Below, piece by piece: positions 23,359 to 31,743 of a stretch of DNA of 64,000 bases. Position numbers and translations under genes: made by a program. The stretch lies in NCBI RefSeq assembly GCF_900142645.1, contig NZ_FRBP01000003.1, forward strand, positions 248,001 through 312,000, in the 5' to 3' direction. Below the pieces are notes generated by a model that worked only from the letters and a program-made list of their open reading frames with translations, had not been told where the DNA came from and did not search any database. This DNA comes from Eubacterium callanderi. Its GTDB lineage: Bacteria > Bacillota > Clostridia > Eubacteriales > Eubacteriaceae. Each line of letters opens with the position of its first letter. Position 1 is the stretch's first letter.

Positions 23359-24075
23359 CTAAGCCGTGCCGAAGCGTCTGTTTCTCTGCTGATAAGCCTC
23401 TATCAGCTTATAAAAGGCATCGTCGTCAAAATCAGGCCACCAGATATCATCAAAGAAAAACTCCGTGTAAGCGTTCTGCCAAAGCAAAAAATTGCTGAGC
23501 CGGCTTTCACCACCTGTCCGGATCATAATATCCGGATCCGGCAGATCTCTTGTATACAGATGGGCTGAGATCATCTCCTCAGTCACATCCCCCGGCGCTG
23601 TCCCTTCTTCCATGATTTCCCTGACTGCATGCACAATTTCATCCCGTCCGCCATAATTTAATGCGACGTTTAAAATCAAACCGTCATTGTCCTTTGTCAG
23701 AGACTCCGCGTTATCCGCTGATTTCTGGACATCCTTTGGCAGACGGCTTTTTTCACCGATGATCCGAACCTGTACATGGTTGCGGTGCAACTCTGCGATT
23801 TCCTTCATAAAATATTCGACAGCGATCCGCATTAATCCGTCGACCTCTTCCTGACTGCGCTTCCAGTTTTCTGTAGAAAAAGCGTATACTGTCAGTATCT
23901 TAATTCCCATATCAGAGGCCAGGTGTACCGTGTTGTGTAATGCCTTCATCCCGGCATTATGGCCAAACAGCCTTGGTTTTCTGCGCTGCTTTGCCCAACG
24001 GCCATTGCCATCCATAATAATGGCAATATGCACTGGCATATTTTCTTCTGATATATTATAGTCTTCTATTCCCAT
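23359..24075 (-). CDS. uppS: Undecaprenyl (polyprenyl) diphosphate synthase
   Basis: The ATG at 24075 with GAGGTG four bases upstream is preferred over ATG 24087, which overlaps that ribosome site; 238 residues. UppS condenses isopentenyl diphosphate onto farnesyl diphosphate to make the undecaprenyl carrier for wall synthesis. Family marks: IAIIMDGNGRWAKQR with the catalytic Asp, GHNAGMKAL, TVYAFSTENWKR, and near the end PDIMIRTGGESRLSNFLLWQ and YTEFFFDDIWWPDF. A good promoter lies immediately upstream; the gene heads uppS-cdsA-rseP. Confidence 0.96.
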   Translation of the reverse strand: MGIEDYNISEENMPVHIAIIMDGNGRWAKQRRKPRLFGHNAGMKALHNTVHLASDMGIKILTVYAFSTENWKRSQEEVDGLMRIAVEYFMKEIAELHRNHVQVRIIGEKSRLPKDVQKSADNAESLTKDNDGLILNVALNYGGRDEIVHAVREIMEEGTAPGDVTEEMISAHLYTRDLPDPDIMIRTGGESRLSNFLLWQNAYTEFFFDDIWWPDFDDDAFYKLIEAYQQRNRRFGTA

Positions 24076-24104
24076 GTCACACCTCATTCATTGTATCTTG
24101 TAAC

Positions 24105-24133
24105 ATTATAATCTATTTGATCCCTTTTGTAAA
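24105..24133 (-). promoter_or_regulatory. Promoter of uppS-cdsA-rseP
   Basis: Minus strand: TTTACA (24128-24133), 17-bp spacer, TATAAT (24105-24110). The predicted start is about 22 bases before the uppS ATG. Confidence 0.75.
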
Positions 24134-24280
24134 TTAACAGTTCGGACAGATTGATAATTTATCTTTTGTTTAAGCTTCAAAATAAAGTTAACATTCAAAA
24201 ACCATTGCCTATATAGAACAAACCTTATTATATTAATGTTATACTTAATAAAAAATATGTTATTTTTTATCCAAGAGCTC

Positions 24281-24374
24281 TTTACATTTTTCGTAAAACG
24301 TGCTATATTATACAATATAATTCTCATTTTCACACATTTCCCAAAGGCCTCTGGTATTATACCAGGGGTTTTTA
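24281..24374 (+). ncRNA. Candidate small RNA with its own promoter and terminator
   Basis: In the 346-bp gap between uppS and the zinc-ribbon gene, the plus strand has TTTACA (24281-24286), 17 bp, TATATT (24304-24309). About 32 bases past the predicted start (24316) is a hairpin CCTCTGGTA / TACCAGGGG (24348-24356, 24360-24368) followed by TTTTT. That predicts an untranslated RNA of about 58 nt. Both flanking genes are on the other strand, so neither needs this terminator. Expression is unknown and chance cannot be excluded; the rest of the gap is AT-rich with no gene. Confidence 0.35.
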
Positions 24375-24393
24375 CTTTATCGGGCATTAAAAA

Positions 24394-24411
24394 AATGCCC
24401 CGAGAGGCATT
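24394..24411 (-). terminator. Terminator of the zinc-ribbon gene
   Basis: AATGCC (24394-24399) and GGCATT (24406-24411), followed on the minus strand by a six-T tract (24388-24393 region). It lies 11 bp past the stop. Confidence 0.75.
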
Positions 24412-24421
24412 CTTTTACCCG

Positions 24422-24634
24422 CTAAAAAATTGGACCGTTTAAATGCAGACCACATTCTTCGTTTTCACAGATCCAGTCTTTCCCATTGCCATTTACTTTA
24501 GCGCCACATACCGGACAAATGCCGACACCGCCTTTTGGCCAGGTGAATTCCGTAAGCTCCATTTCCAGAAATTCAGTTGGCGCGTCCTCACCCTGTACCT
24601 TGACAAATTTCAAAATCGGCTTCTTTCCTAACAT
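24422..24634 (-). CDS. Small zinc-ribbon protein
   Basis: The ATG at 24634 has GAGGAG nine bases upstream; an in-frame ATG at 24658 lacks one. 70 residues. The second half carries a four-cysteine ribbon, ICPVCGAKVNGNG followed by WICENEECGLHL, that would bind one zinc. The first half is short strands (ILKFVKVQGEDAPTEFLEME). No specific family is recognised. Single gene with its own terminator. Confidence 0.7.
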   Translation of the reverse strand: MLGKKPILKFVKVQGEDAPTEFLEMELTEFTWPKGGVGICPVCGAKVNGNGKDWICENEECGLHLNGPIF

Positions 24635-24747
24635 ATTAAGCATCTCCTCACTAAACAAATTTATAAGCTAAGTGTAGCATAAACCCCATAGTCATTAAAG
24701 ATAAAATGTAAGCGTGTTATGTGTTTTTTTTACCAAGGTGCCTGATA

Positions 24748-26310
24748 TTATTCTTCCTTACGCACCGCGAATCTTTTGATGATGGCTTCGGCCACCCGCA
24801 GTCCGTCACAGGCGGCACTGGTGATTCCACCGGCGTATCCTGCCCCTTCTCCGGCAGGATAGAGCCCTCTAAGCGCACTCTCGTAATCCTCGTTTCTGAG
24901 AACACGCACCGGTGATGAGCTTCGGGTCTCCACGGCTGTAACGCACGCGCTGTCTGAGTCAAACCCCTTTATCCGTTTTCCAAATACGGGTATGGCTTCT
25001 CTCAGAGCTTCCACGGCGAAATCCGGCAGGCATGCTGCCACCTCCGGCCCCCTTCCAGTATTATCGCGAAACTCTCCAAAGCTGCACCTCGGCGGCGCAA
25101 ACCGGCCGCCTCCATATTCAAAGGCACGCCGCTCCCAATACTCCTGAAACTCAACGCCTGCCAAGACATCCTCTGACGGAAAATCCTCTGTCCGGACGTC
25201 TACCAGAATCCCGGCATTGGCAATGCCGCTGTCACGCTTTCGGTTACTCATGCCATTGACACAGACCATACCCGGCTGTGTGGAGGCGGTCACCACCTCA
25301 CCGCCAGGACACATACAGAAAGAGTAAACCCCCCGGCCATTCTGCGCGCGGCAGGAAAGCTTATAGCTTGCCGGAGGCAGACCGGCTTGATCACCGTACT
25401 GGGCCTGATCAATGATACGCTGGGGGTGCTCCAGCCGTACCCCAATAGACAGCGGCTTCTGCGCCATCGGAATCCCCATATCCTTTAAAGTGCGGAACGT
25501 ATCCCTCGCAGAATGTCCTAAAGCCAGCACAACAGCATTTGTGCGGTGCTGCCATTTCTTTTCTCCTGTCTTCAGCGCAACGGACATCAACTCGCCATTC
25601 TCATTTTCTTCAAGGCCTGTCATTTGCGTGTTAAAATGAATTTCTCCGCCTGCGGCCTCAATGCGTTTTCTCAATGCCACTACCACCTTACGTAGAATAT
25701 CTGTCCCGATATGCGGCTTTTGAGAATAGGCGATGTCTTCCGGCGCACCGGCTGCCACAAAGGAAGTGAGCACCTGATGGATATGAGGGTCTTTGATTCC
25801 AGTGGTCAGCTTGCCATCGGAGAAGGTTCCGGCTCCGCCCTCTCCAAACAGCACGTTGGATTCAGGATCAAGCCTTCCTTCTTTCCAGAAAGCATCCACA
25901 TCGGCCACACGCTGTTCCATGGGGCAGCCCCGCTCCACAACAATGGGTGCATAGCCTGCTTCAGCCAACGAGAGTGCGGCAAAAATACCACATGGACCAA
26001 AACCAACCACCAAAGGCCGTCCCATCAGCTTTTTTTCTCCCGATATAATGGCTTTTGGCCTTAAATCCGGCGCCGGTGATACTCTTTTTTTCCCACGCGC
26101 AGGGAGCTTTCCAGCATATTTAAAATCAAGGGTGATCACACGGTGAATATCTTTTTTCTTCCGGGCGTCCAAGGATTCCTTGCGGACAGCAATGTCCGAT
26201 TCAGCCAGTGTTCCATGACGAAGGCCGCAGGCTTTTTCCACCTTTTCAGGCAATACACTCCAGTCCTGATCCAGTTCCAGACGGATATTGGTGATTCGAT
26301 AATTATACAT
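24748..26310 (-). CDS. FAD-dependent oxidoreductase (COG2509-type)
   Basis: 520 residues. An N-terminal region (about 1-85) typical of this family precedes the FAD-binding fold: VVGFGPCGIFAALSLAEAGY and VVERG. The middle has NVLFGEGGAGTFSDGKLTTG, and the end has GLYPAGEGAGYAGGITSAAC, the closing FAD loop. Members are annotated as uncharacterised FAD-dependent dehydrogenases; the reaction is not known. The gene overlaps the next upstream flavoprotein gene by 8 bp, so they are co-expressed. Confidence 0.85.
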   Translation of the reverse strand: MYNYRITNIRLELDQDWSVLPEKVEKACGLRHGTLAESDIAVRKESLDARKKKDIHRVITLDFKYAGKLPARGKKRVSPAPDLRPKAIISGEKKLMGRPLVVGFGPCGIFAALSLAEAGYAPIVVERGCPMEQRVADVDAFWKEGRLDPESNVLFGEGGAGTFSDGKLTTGIKDPHIHQVLTSFVAAGAPEDIAYSQKPHIGTDILRKVVVALRKRIEAAGGEIHFNTQMTGLEENENGELMSVALKTGEKKWQHRTNAVVLALGHSARDTFRTLKDMGIPMAQKPLSIGVRLEHPQRIIDQAQYGDQAGLPPASYKLSCRAQNGRGVYSFCMCPGGEVVTASTQPGMVCVNGMSNRKRDSGIANAGILVDVRTEDFPSEDVLAGVEFQEYWERRAFEYGGGRFAPPRCSFGEFRDNTGRGPEVAACLPDFAVEALREAIPVFGKRIKGFDSDSACVTAVETRSSSPVRVLRNEDYESALRGLYPAGEGAGYAGGITSAACDGLRVAEAIIKRFAVRKEE

Positions 26311-27508
26311 GATGATCTCCTTGCAGGATAGCAGCTACTGCTGCCTCAGCGGCACAGCGCCCCGTATTAAAAGCATGATCCAGATTATAACCGCCGCAGG
26401 GGCCGTCGTAATCCAAAATTTCTCCGGCAAAATAAAGACCCGGCACTATTTTTGACGCCAGTGTCTTTCCATCCACCTCAGCGGCTGCGATACCACCCGC
26501 TGTGCACTGGGCCATCTTAAAGCCCATTGTGGAAACCGGCTTAAAACGCAGACGATGCAAGTGCCCATCAAGGGCAGATATCTCGGACACTGAAAGCTCT
26601 GACAGCTTTCTTTTTTCCTTTATGTTCGCCTGCTTAAGCAGCAGGTCTGCCAACGGCGGCTTGATAATTCCTGATACAGCGTCTACACAGGCTTTCTCCC
26701 CAAGCACCGTGTCCCGGCGCCATGAAGAAAGCATTGCGGCAAAGCTTCTTTCCGGTGCAAGGTCAAGAACGATTGTATAAGGTTCAAGCTTTTCCTCACC
26801 CAGATATTTTAAATAGCGGCTCAGATTAAAAACACAGATCCCTGAAATGCCATAATCCGTAAACTGCACCTCGCCATGCTCTGAAAAGACCACCTTATCA
26901 CGGCAGATCAGGCTCAGCTTTCCCTTTACCCGGATGCCTTTTAAGGCTTCGGGCAGGTCCTCACAGCAGATCCCCGTCAAAACCGGCAGTGTTTTTGTCA
27001 CATGATGCCCCAAAGCCTTTGCCAATGTATACCCGTCGCCACTACAGCCATAGGCAGGCCCCGCCTTTCCCCCAGTCGCCAAAATCACTGTTTTTCCCAA
27101 AAACAGTTTTTTCTCTGTTTCTACGGCAAAACATCCTTTCTCAACCGAAATCGCTCTGACTGGAGCGTTGGTCTGGAGCTTCACGCCGAGGACCTTCAGC
27201 TGGTCTGTGAAAATCTCTGCCACACCCGGCGCGCTTTCTGAAAAGGGGTAGACTCTTCCTTCGCTGTCCTCCCGCGCAGGAATTCCCAGTGACTCAAAAA
27301 AAGCAATGGTGGACGGCGCTGTCGCAAGCGCGGTATTGGTGATATTACAACGGCCGTTTCCTGTGGCTCTGAGCTTCTTGCCTGGTTTATCTTTTTTTTC
27401 AAGCACTGTGACCTGCATAGACGGGGCTGAGCGTTTGGCTGCGACCGCCGCCGCCAGGCCGGCCGCCCCGCCGCCGATAATAATGAGGTCGTTCATATAT
27501 TTTTCCAT
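26303..27508 (-). CDS. HI0933/BaiN-family flavoprotein
   Basis: The ATG at 27508 has AGGTG seven bases upstream (an ATG at 27514 overlaps it), giving 401 residues. Family marks: the FAD loop IIGGGAAGLAAAVAA, KLRATGNGRCNITN, VILATGGKAGPAYGCSGDGY, VSTMGFKMAQCTAGGIAAAE and the end GLYFAGEILDYDGPCGGYNL. The family includes enzymes annotated as bile-acid reductase BaiN, but most members have no proven substrate, so a bile-acid role should not be assumed. It is the first gene of a two-flavoprotein operon. Confidence 0.88.
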   Translation of the reverse strand: MEKYMNDLIIIGGGAAGLAAAVAAKRSAPSMQVTVLEKKDKPGKKLRATGNGRCNITNTALATAPSTIAFFESLGIPAREDSEGRVYPFSESAPGVAEIFTDQLKVLGVKLQTNAPVRAISVEKGCFAVETEKKLFLGKTVILATGGKAGPAYGCSGDGYTLAKALGHHVTKTLPVLTGICCEDLPEALKGIRVKGKLSLICRDKVVFSEHGEVQFTDYGISGICVFNLSRYLKYLGEEKLEPYTIVLDLAPERSFAAMLSSWRRDTVLGEKACVDAVSGIIKPPLADLLLKQANIKEKRKLSELSVSEISALDGHLHRLRFKPVSTMGFKMAQCTAGGIAAAEVDGKTLASKIVPGLYFAGEILDYDGPCGGYNLDHAFNTGRCAAEAAVAAILQGDHHV

Positions 27509-27593
27509 GATCATTCACCTGTCTTTAATAATGTAATATTATACCTATTTTTATAAAACGGCGCAAGGAAACCTGCCGCCTTCCTTTTAAAAT

Positions 27594-27633
27594 AAAAAGC
27601 TTCAACGCACTCTGGAGCACACTGAAGCTTTTT
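27594..27633 (-). terminator. Terminator of the kdp operon
   Basis: A perfect 11-bp stem AAAAAGCTTCA (27594-27604) / TGAAGCTTTTT (27623-27633), 18-nt loop, T tract on either strand. It lies 15 bp past the kdpE stop. Confidence 0.85.
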
Positions 27634-27648
27634 AATCTTTTTTTAAAC

Positions 27649-28341
27649 TCAAATTTCATCTACAAATCGGTAGCCCACGCCCACCTCAGTCAAAATATAC
27701 TTTGGCTCTGCGGGGTTTTTTTCAATTTTCCGGCGGATGTTTGCCATGTTTACCCGAAGTGTCTGGTTTTCGTTGGTATAAGGTCCCCATATATCTTTAA
27801 TAATCTGGTCATAGGTAACCACCTTTCCGGGATACTGGGTCAAAATCTCCAATATTTTATACTCGATAGGGGTAAAATGGACTGGATTATTATTCAGGGT
27901 GACCAGTCTTTTATCAAAGTCAATGGTCAGGTCTCCTACAGAAAAAATTGTGCGCTCCGGTACATCCACCGTTACCTGCTGATGGCGCATAGCTGTACGG
28001 ATACGGGCCAGCAGCTCCGAAGTCCCAAAGGGTTTGGTGATGTAGTCATCTGCTCCCAGATCAAGCGCCTCAACCTTTTCACGCTCATGGCCCCTTGCTG
28101 AAACGACAATAATCGGTATGCCCGACCATCCCCGGATCGTTTTTAAAACCTCTATGCCGTCCATATCTGGGAGACCAAGATCCAGCAGGATTAAATCTGG
28201 GCACCGAGAGGTAAAAAGCTCAAGGGCTTCCTTCCCGTCTCTGGCCTCCACAACACGGTAATTATTAACATCGAGAACAGTGGATATAAAATTCCTTATT
28301 CCCTTTTCATCCTCAACCAAAAGTACTAGTGCTTTATGACT
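27649..28341 (-). CDS. kdpE: KdpE response regulator
   Basis: ATG 28341 (MSHKALVLLVEDEKGIRNFI) overlaps the kdpD end by 8 bp and is preferred over the in-frame start at 28374; 230 residues. The receiver domain has the acidic pocket VEDE, the phospho-Asp in LILLDLGLPDMDG, and the switch lysine in DDYITKPFG. An OmpR-type winged helix follows (about 130-230: NPVHFTPIEYKILEILTQYP, TLRVNMANIRRKIEKNP). It activates kdpFABC on K+ limitation when phosphorylated by KdpD. Two 11-bp direct repeats before kdpF are its probable target. Confidence 0.95.
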   Translation of the reverse strand, partial: SHKALVLLVEDEKGIRNFISTVLDVNNYRVVEARDGKEALELFTSRCPDLILLDLGLPDMDGIEVLKTIRGWSGIPIIVVSARGHEREKVEALDLGADDYITKPFGTSELLARIRTAMRHQQVTVDVPERTIFSVGDLTIDFDKRLVTLNNNPVHFTPIEYKILEILTQYPGKVVTYDQIIKDIWGPYTNENQTLRVNMANIRRKIEKNPAEPKYILTEVGVGYRFVDEI

Positions 28342-31057
28342 CATTATTGTCATCCTCCTCCACGGGCAGTTCAAAACTGAATTCCGCCCCGCCTTCCTGT
28401 TTATTTCTAGCTTTTAATGTTCCGCCGTGGGCGTCAACAATGGATTTGCATATGGTCAGACCAATCCCCATGCCACGGCGCGAATCACTGCTTTTTTCTT
28501 CATCGCCCATGTAGCCCTCAAAAATGTGTGGCAGCATGGTTTCGGATATTCCCTCTCCATTATCACCCACGATAAAACGGGCTTTTTTTCCTAAATTCTG
28601 CACCTTTACATCCAAAACAGGATGAGAGCCTGCGTATTTTATGGCATTTTCCATCAGGTTAATCATGACCTGCTCAATCAATGTGCCGTCCATCGATACC
28701 ATCAGAAGCGTATCAGGCACCTCAACCTTAATATCCGTATGGTCAAACCGCTTGCGGATAATGGCGACGGCCTCGCCGACAATCTCCTCCACCGCCTCGG
28801 GATGCTTCTTCAAATCAACCTTTCCCTCGCCGATTCGCGTCACCGAGAGCAGGTTCTCAACCATACGGATAATCCACTCAGAATCGTCCTTGATATCCCG
28901 CAACAGCTTTTTCTGTGTAGAGATATCCAATTCTCCGATATTTTCAAGCAGCGCTGAGCTGGAGCCTAAAATGCCGGTCAGCGGTGTCCGCAGATCATGG
29001 GAGATGGCTCTGAGAAAATTGCTCCGCATCTTTTCCTTTTCTGTTTCCAGCCGGGCTTTTCCCTGTTCATCAGAAAGCCGCTGCCGCTCAAGGGCCATGG
29101 CAACCTGTGATACGATCATTTTTAAAAACGCCCGCCGTTTTGGCGGAAGCATTTCCTCGACACAGGAAATGCCAATGACGCCTAAAACCCTGCCCTGCGA
29201 AACAACCGGCATATAAAAGCCCTTTGCGCCTACCAGCGTATCTGTCCCATTTCCGGCGGCCTTTTTATTTTGGAAAACCCAGTGCGCCACTGCCTCTTCC
29301 TCCTTGGACTGCATGAAAGCGCCGCTTGTCTCCTCTGGTCCCTGCATAAAGGTTCCGCGGTTCTTTTCATCTGGATTCTGCGTATAGAAAATAACGGACC
29401 GCTCAAAAATAGAGGTCAGGGATTCGTTGGTGAGCGTCACAATATTCTCCAGCCCGCGGGTAATCAGCAGCTTTTTGCTCAGCTCATAGAGAATCTCAGT
29501 ACGCCTTTCATTCATCACTGCCATTTTGGCCTGAACCTTAATCCCATTGGTTAACGCACTGGTCATCAACGCTACCAGAAGCATGACAATAAAAGTCACC
29601 GGGTAGGTGGGATTGGTGGCGTTAAAGGTAAAGTAGGGCTCTGTAAAGAAAAAATTAAAAAGCAGTACACCAAAAACTGACGCACATATGCCATATAAAT
29701 ATCCAACGGTTAACCTGGAAATCACCAAAATCGAGAGAAGATAAACCATGATAATATTCTGATCACCCAGATTAAGCTCCCTGAGTCCAAATGAGATCGC
29801 GGTTGCCAGTACCAGCGTCAAAACCGTTTTTCCAAAATCCTTCAATGAAAAGTGCAGGCTCAAAATTCGCTTACTCAGCCAGCTAAGCCGCTTTTTGGGG
29901 ATACCGCCACTGGTTTTCTCGGCCTGGCTGTCCGGCACAATGTGTATCTCGATGCCAGGATTCATGCTTAAAAGCTGATCTTCCAGATCCTCTTTAAAGG
30001 GATTGGGCTTGTTTCTTCCCTTGCCGATCACAACATTGGTGATTCCGGACTGCTTGATATACTCTGATATAACCATGGCCATATCATCGCCCTGCATGGT
30101 GACAATCTCTGCCCCCAACTGCTCGGCCAGGTTCATATTATCCTGCAGGTTCTTGCGCTCGCTGATATCCGCATAGGTCCGGTCTGAGGTTTTGACATAC
30201 AGCGCTACCCACGGAATATGGAAAGCGTCGGCTATTCGGGCTGTGGTCCGTATACAATGCGCTGAGGACGGCGACGGCCCTACGCATACCAGCATCTTGG
30301 AAAACGGCACCTTTTTCTTTTTATTCCCAGCGCCGCTGACAATGCGGTCCGCTGCCTTACGCATAGCGATTTCACGCAGGGCGTTCAGATTCTCAACGGT
30401 AAAAAACCGCCTTTTCGCCAGATCGGCCTTTTCCGGCGCGTAGACCTTGCCCTCCTCAAAACGCTTCAGAAGCTCCTCGGGATCAATGTCCACCAGCTTG
30501 ATTTTATCTGCTTTGTCAAAAACATAATCCGGCACGCGTTCATGTACGATGATCCCGGTAATACTTCCGACCACATCGTTCAGGCTTTCAATATGCTGGA
30601 CATTGACTGTGGTATATACGTCAATTCCCGCATTCAGCAGCTCCTCAATATCCTGATAGCGCTTTTTATTGCGGAAGCCCTCAGGATTGGTATGGGCAAA
30701 CTCATCAACGATAATGACTTTTGGTTTTTTTTCCAGCGCCTTATCCAGATCGAAATCTCTGAGGGTAATACCCTTGTAATCCACTACCTGAGGCGGAATT
30801 GCTGGCAGGCCCTCAAGCATCGCCATGGTTTCTGGCCGGGTATGTGGCTCCACATAGCCTACCAGTACGTCCACACCCTTCTTATAAAGCTGCTGGGCCT
30901 CCTCCAGCATCGCATAGGTTTTACCCACACCCGCGCAATAGCCAAAAAAGATTTTCAGATGTCCAATACCCTCTTCATCTTCTCGGCTGCGCCGTTCTTC
31001 CTCATTTATTTCTTTTAGTAAACGTTCCGGATTTGGACGTTCATCCTGAAAATCCAT
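28334..31057 (-). CDS. kdpD: KdpD sensor histidine kinase
   Basis: 907 residues, full length. In order: the KdpD cytoplasmic domain with Walker A GYCAGVGKTYAM and Walker B VIIVDEFAHTNP, a universal-stress-protein domain (about 250-375: MLVCVGPSPSSAHC, NVVIGKGRNKPNPF), four membrane segments (DUF4118, about 405-510), a GAF domain, then HisKA with FLRAISHDLRTPLTGILGSS and HATPase (NLMENAIKYA, VGDNGEGI, GMGIGLTICKSIV). It senses K+ limitation or low turgor and phosphorylates KdpE. It follows kdpC by about 100 bp that contains a strong hairpin. Confidence 0.97.
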   Translation of the reverse strand: MDFQDERPNPERLLKEINEEERRSREDEEGIGHLKIFFGYCAGVGKTYAMLEEAQQLYKKGVDVLVGYVEPHTRPETMAMLEGLPAIPPQVVDYKGITLRDFDLDKALEKKPKVIIVDEFAHTNPEGFRNKKRYQDIEELLNAGIDVYTTVNVQHIESLNDVVGSITGIIVHERVPDYVFDKADKIKLVDIDPEELLKRFEEGKVYAPEKADLAKRRFFTVENLNALREIAMRKAADRIVSGAGNKKKKVPFSKMLVCVGPSPSSAHCIRTTARIADAFHIPWVALYVKTSDRTYADISERKNLQDNMNLAEQLGAEIVTMQGDDMAMVISEYIKQSGITNVVIGKGRNKPNPFKEDLEDQLLSMNPGIEIHIVPDSQAEKTSGGIPKKRLSWLSKRILSLHFSLKDFGKTVLTLVLATAISFGLRELNLGDQNIIMVYLLSILVISRLTVGYLYGICASVFGVLLFNFFFTEPYFTFNATNPTYPVTFIVMLLVALMTSALTNGIKVQAKMAVMNERRTEILYELSKKLLITRGLENIVTLTNESLTSIFERSVIFYTQNPDEKNRGTFMQGPEETSGAFMQSKEEEAVAHWVFQNKKAAGNGTDTLVGAKGFYMPVVSQGRVLGVIGISCVEEMLPPKRRAFLKMIVSQVAMALERQRLSDEQGKARLETEKEKMRSNFLRAISHDLRTPLTGILGSSSALLENIGELDISTQKKLLRDIKDDSEWIIRMVENLLSVTRIGEGKVDLKKHPEAVEEIVGEAVAIIRKRFDHTDIKVEVPDTLLMVSMDGTLIEQVMINLMENAIKYAGSHPVLDVKVQNLGKKARFIVGDNGEGISETMLPHIFEGYMGDEEKSSDSRRGMGIGLTICKSIVDAHGGTLKARNKQEGGAEFSFELPVEEDDNNES

Positions 31058-31120
31058 ATTTTACCTCCACTATGACATTGTCTCTCTTTTATCTCTCAAT
31101 ATATCCTCCAACGTCTCAAA

Positions 31121-31140
31121 GGATAGAGCTTCCTCTATCC
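31121..31140 (-). other. Hairpin between kdpC and kdpD
   Basis: A perfect 8-bp stem GGATAGAG (31121-31128) / CTCTATCC (31133-31140) with a 4-nt loop and no T tract. Probably a processing or partial-termination element that lets the structural genes be made in excess of the sensor genes. Confidence 0.5.
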
Positions 31141-31160
31141 CTAAATACTATCATAGACGA

Positions 31161-31742
31161 TTATTCTGTTTCAATACCATCAAGTGCTAAATTTACTTTT
31201 AACACATTGACTGTCGGCTCACCCAGCACGCCAAAAGCACGGTCTTTCGTGTTGGCAGTAATGATTTCTCTCACCTTTTCCTCACTGATGCCCCGTTCTC
31301 TCGCGATGCGTGCCACCTGGTACTCCGCCCCTGCCGGGGTGATTTCCGGATCATAGCCGCTGCCGCCCACGGTGACAAGCTCCATTGGAATGTCTGCGCT
31401 ATTCTCTGGGTCCAGCCCATGCCACCAGTCGATTCTTTCTTGAACCAGCGCTTCCTGCTCATCGCCAACCGGGTTTAGGTTTGTGGGTGTTCCGTCATTC
31501 CAGGGTCTGCCAATCAAATATTTGGGGTCTGTAAAAGGCTGGGCCAAAAACTCAGAACCGTATTGTACCTCCTGCCCATTGCTCGTTCCAGTAATCATAC
31601 TTCCATTTGCTTTATGGTTAAACAAAAGCTGTCCGATACCTGTACACACGAAGGTATAAATAACCCCTGTAATAAGCGTCAGTATCAAAAATCCGACAAC
31701 AGCTGGCCTCACTACCGATTTATTTTCAGTCATTTTACTCAC
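31161..31742 (-). CDS. kdpC: K+-transporting ATPase subunit C
   Basis: 193 residues: one N-terminal membrane segment (about 14-35: VVGFLILTLITGVIYTFVC) and an extracellular domain with the family segments SEFLAQPFTDPKYLIGRP and VTVGGSGYDPEITPAGAEYQ, RIARERGISEEKV. KdpC stabilises the KdpFABC complex and is needed for high-affinity K+ uptake. The gene lies one base downstream of the kdpB stop. Confidence 0.96.
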   Translation of the reverse strand: MSKMTENKSVVRPAVVGFLILTLITGVIYTFVCTGIGQLLFNHKANGSMITGTSNGQEVQYGSEFLAQPFTDPKYLIGRPWNDGTPTNLNPVGDEQEALVQERIDWWHGLDPENSADIPMELVTVGGSGYDPEITPAGAEYQVARIARERGISEEKVREIITANTKDRAFGVLGEPTVNVLKVNLALDGIETE

Positions 31743-31743
31743 C

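Noticed and set aside
24348-24368. Extended -10 promoter (TGGTATAAT) for uppS within the small-RNA terminator stem
   Set aside because: The palindrome creates the motif by symmetry, no -35 is seen, and a much better promoter lies at 24105-24133.
24106-24387. A 93-residue open frame on the minus strand between uppS and the zinc-ribbon gene
   Set aside because: It overlaps the uppS promoter, is rich in Ile/Asn/Lys as expected from AT-rich noncoding DNA, and has no ribosome site or family pattern.
26303-27508. Bile-acid reductase (BaiN) function
   Set aside because: The family is broad and mostly uncharacterised; no other bai genes are near, so a bile-acid role is not supported.
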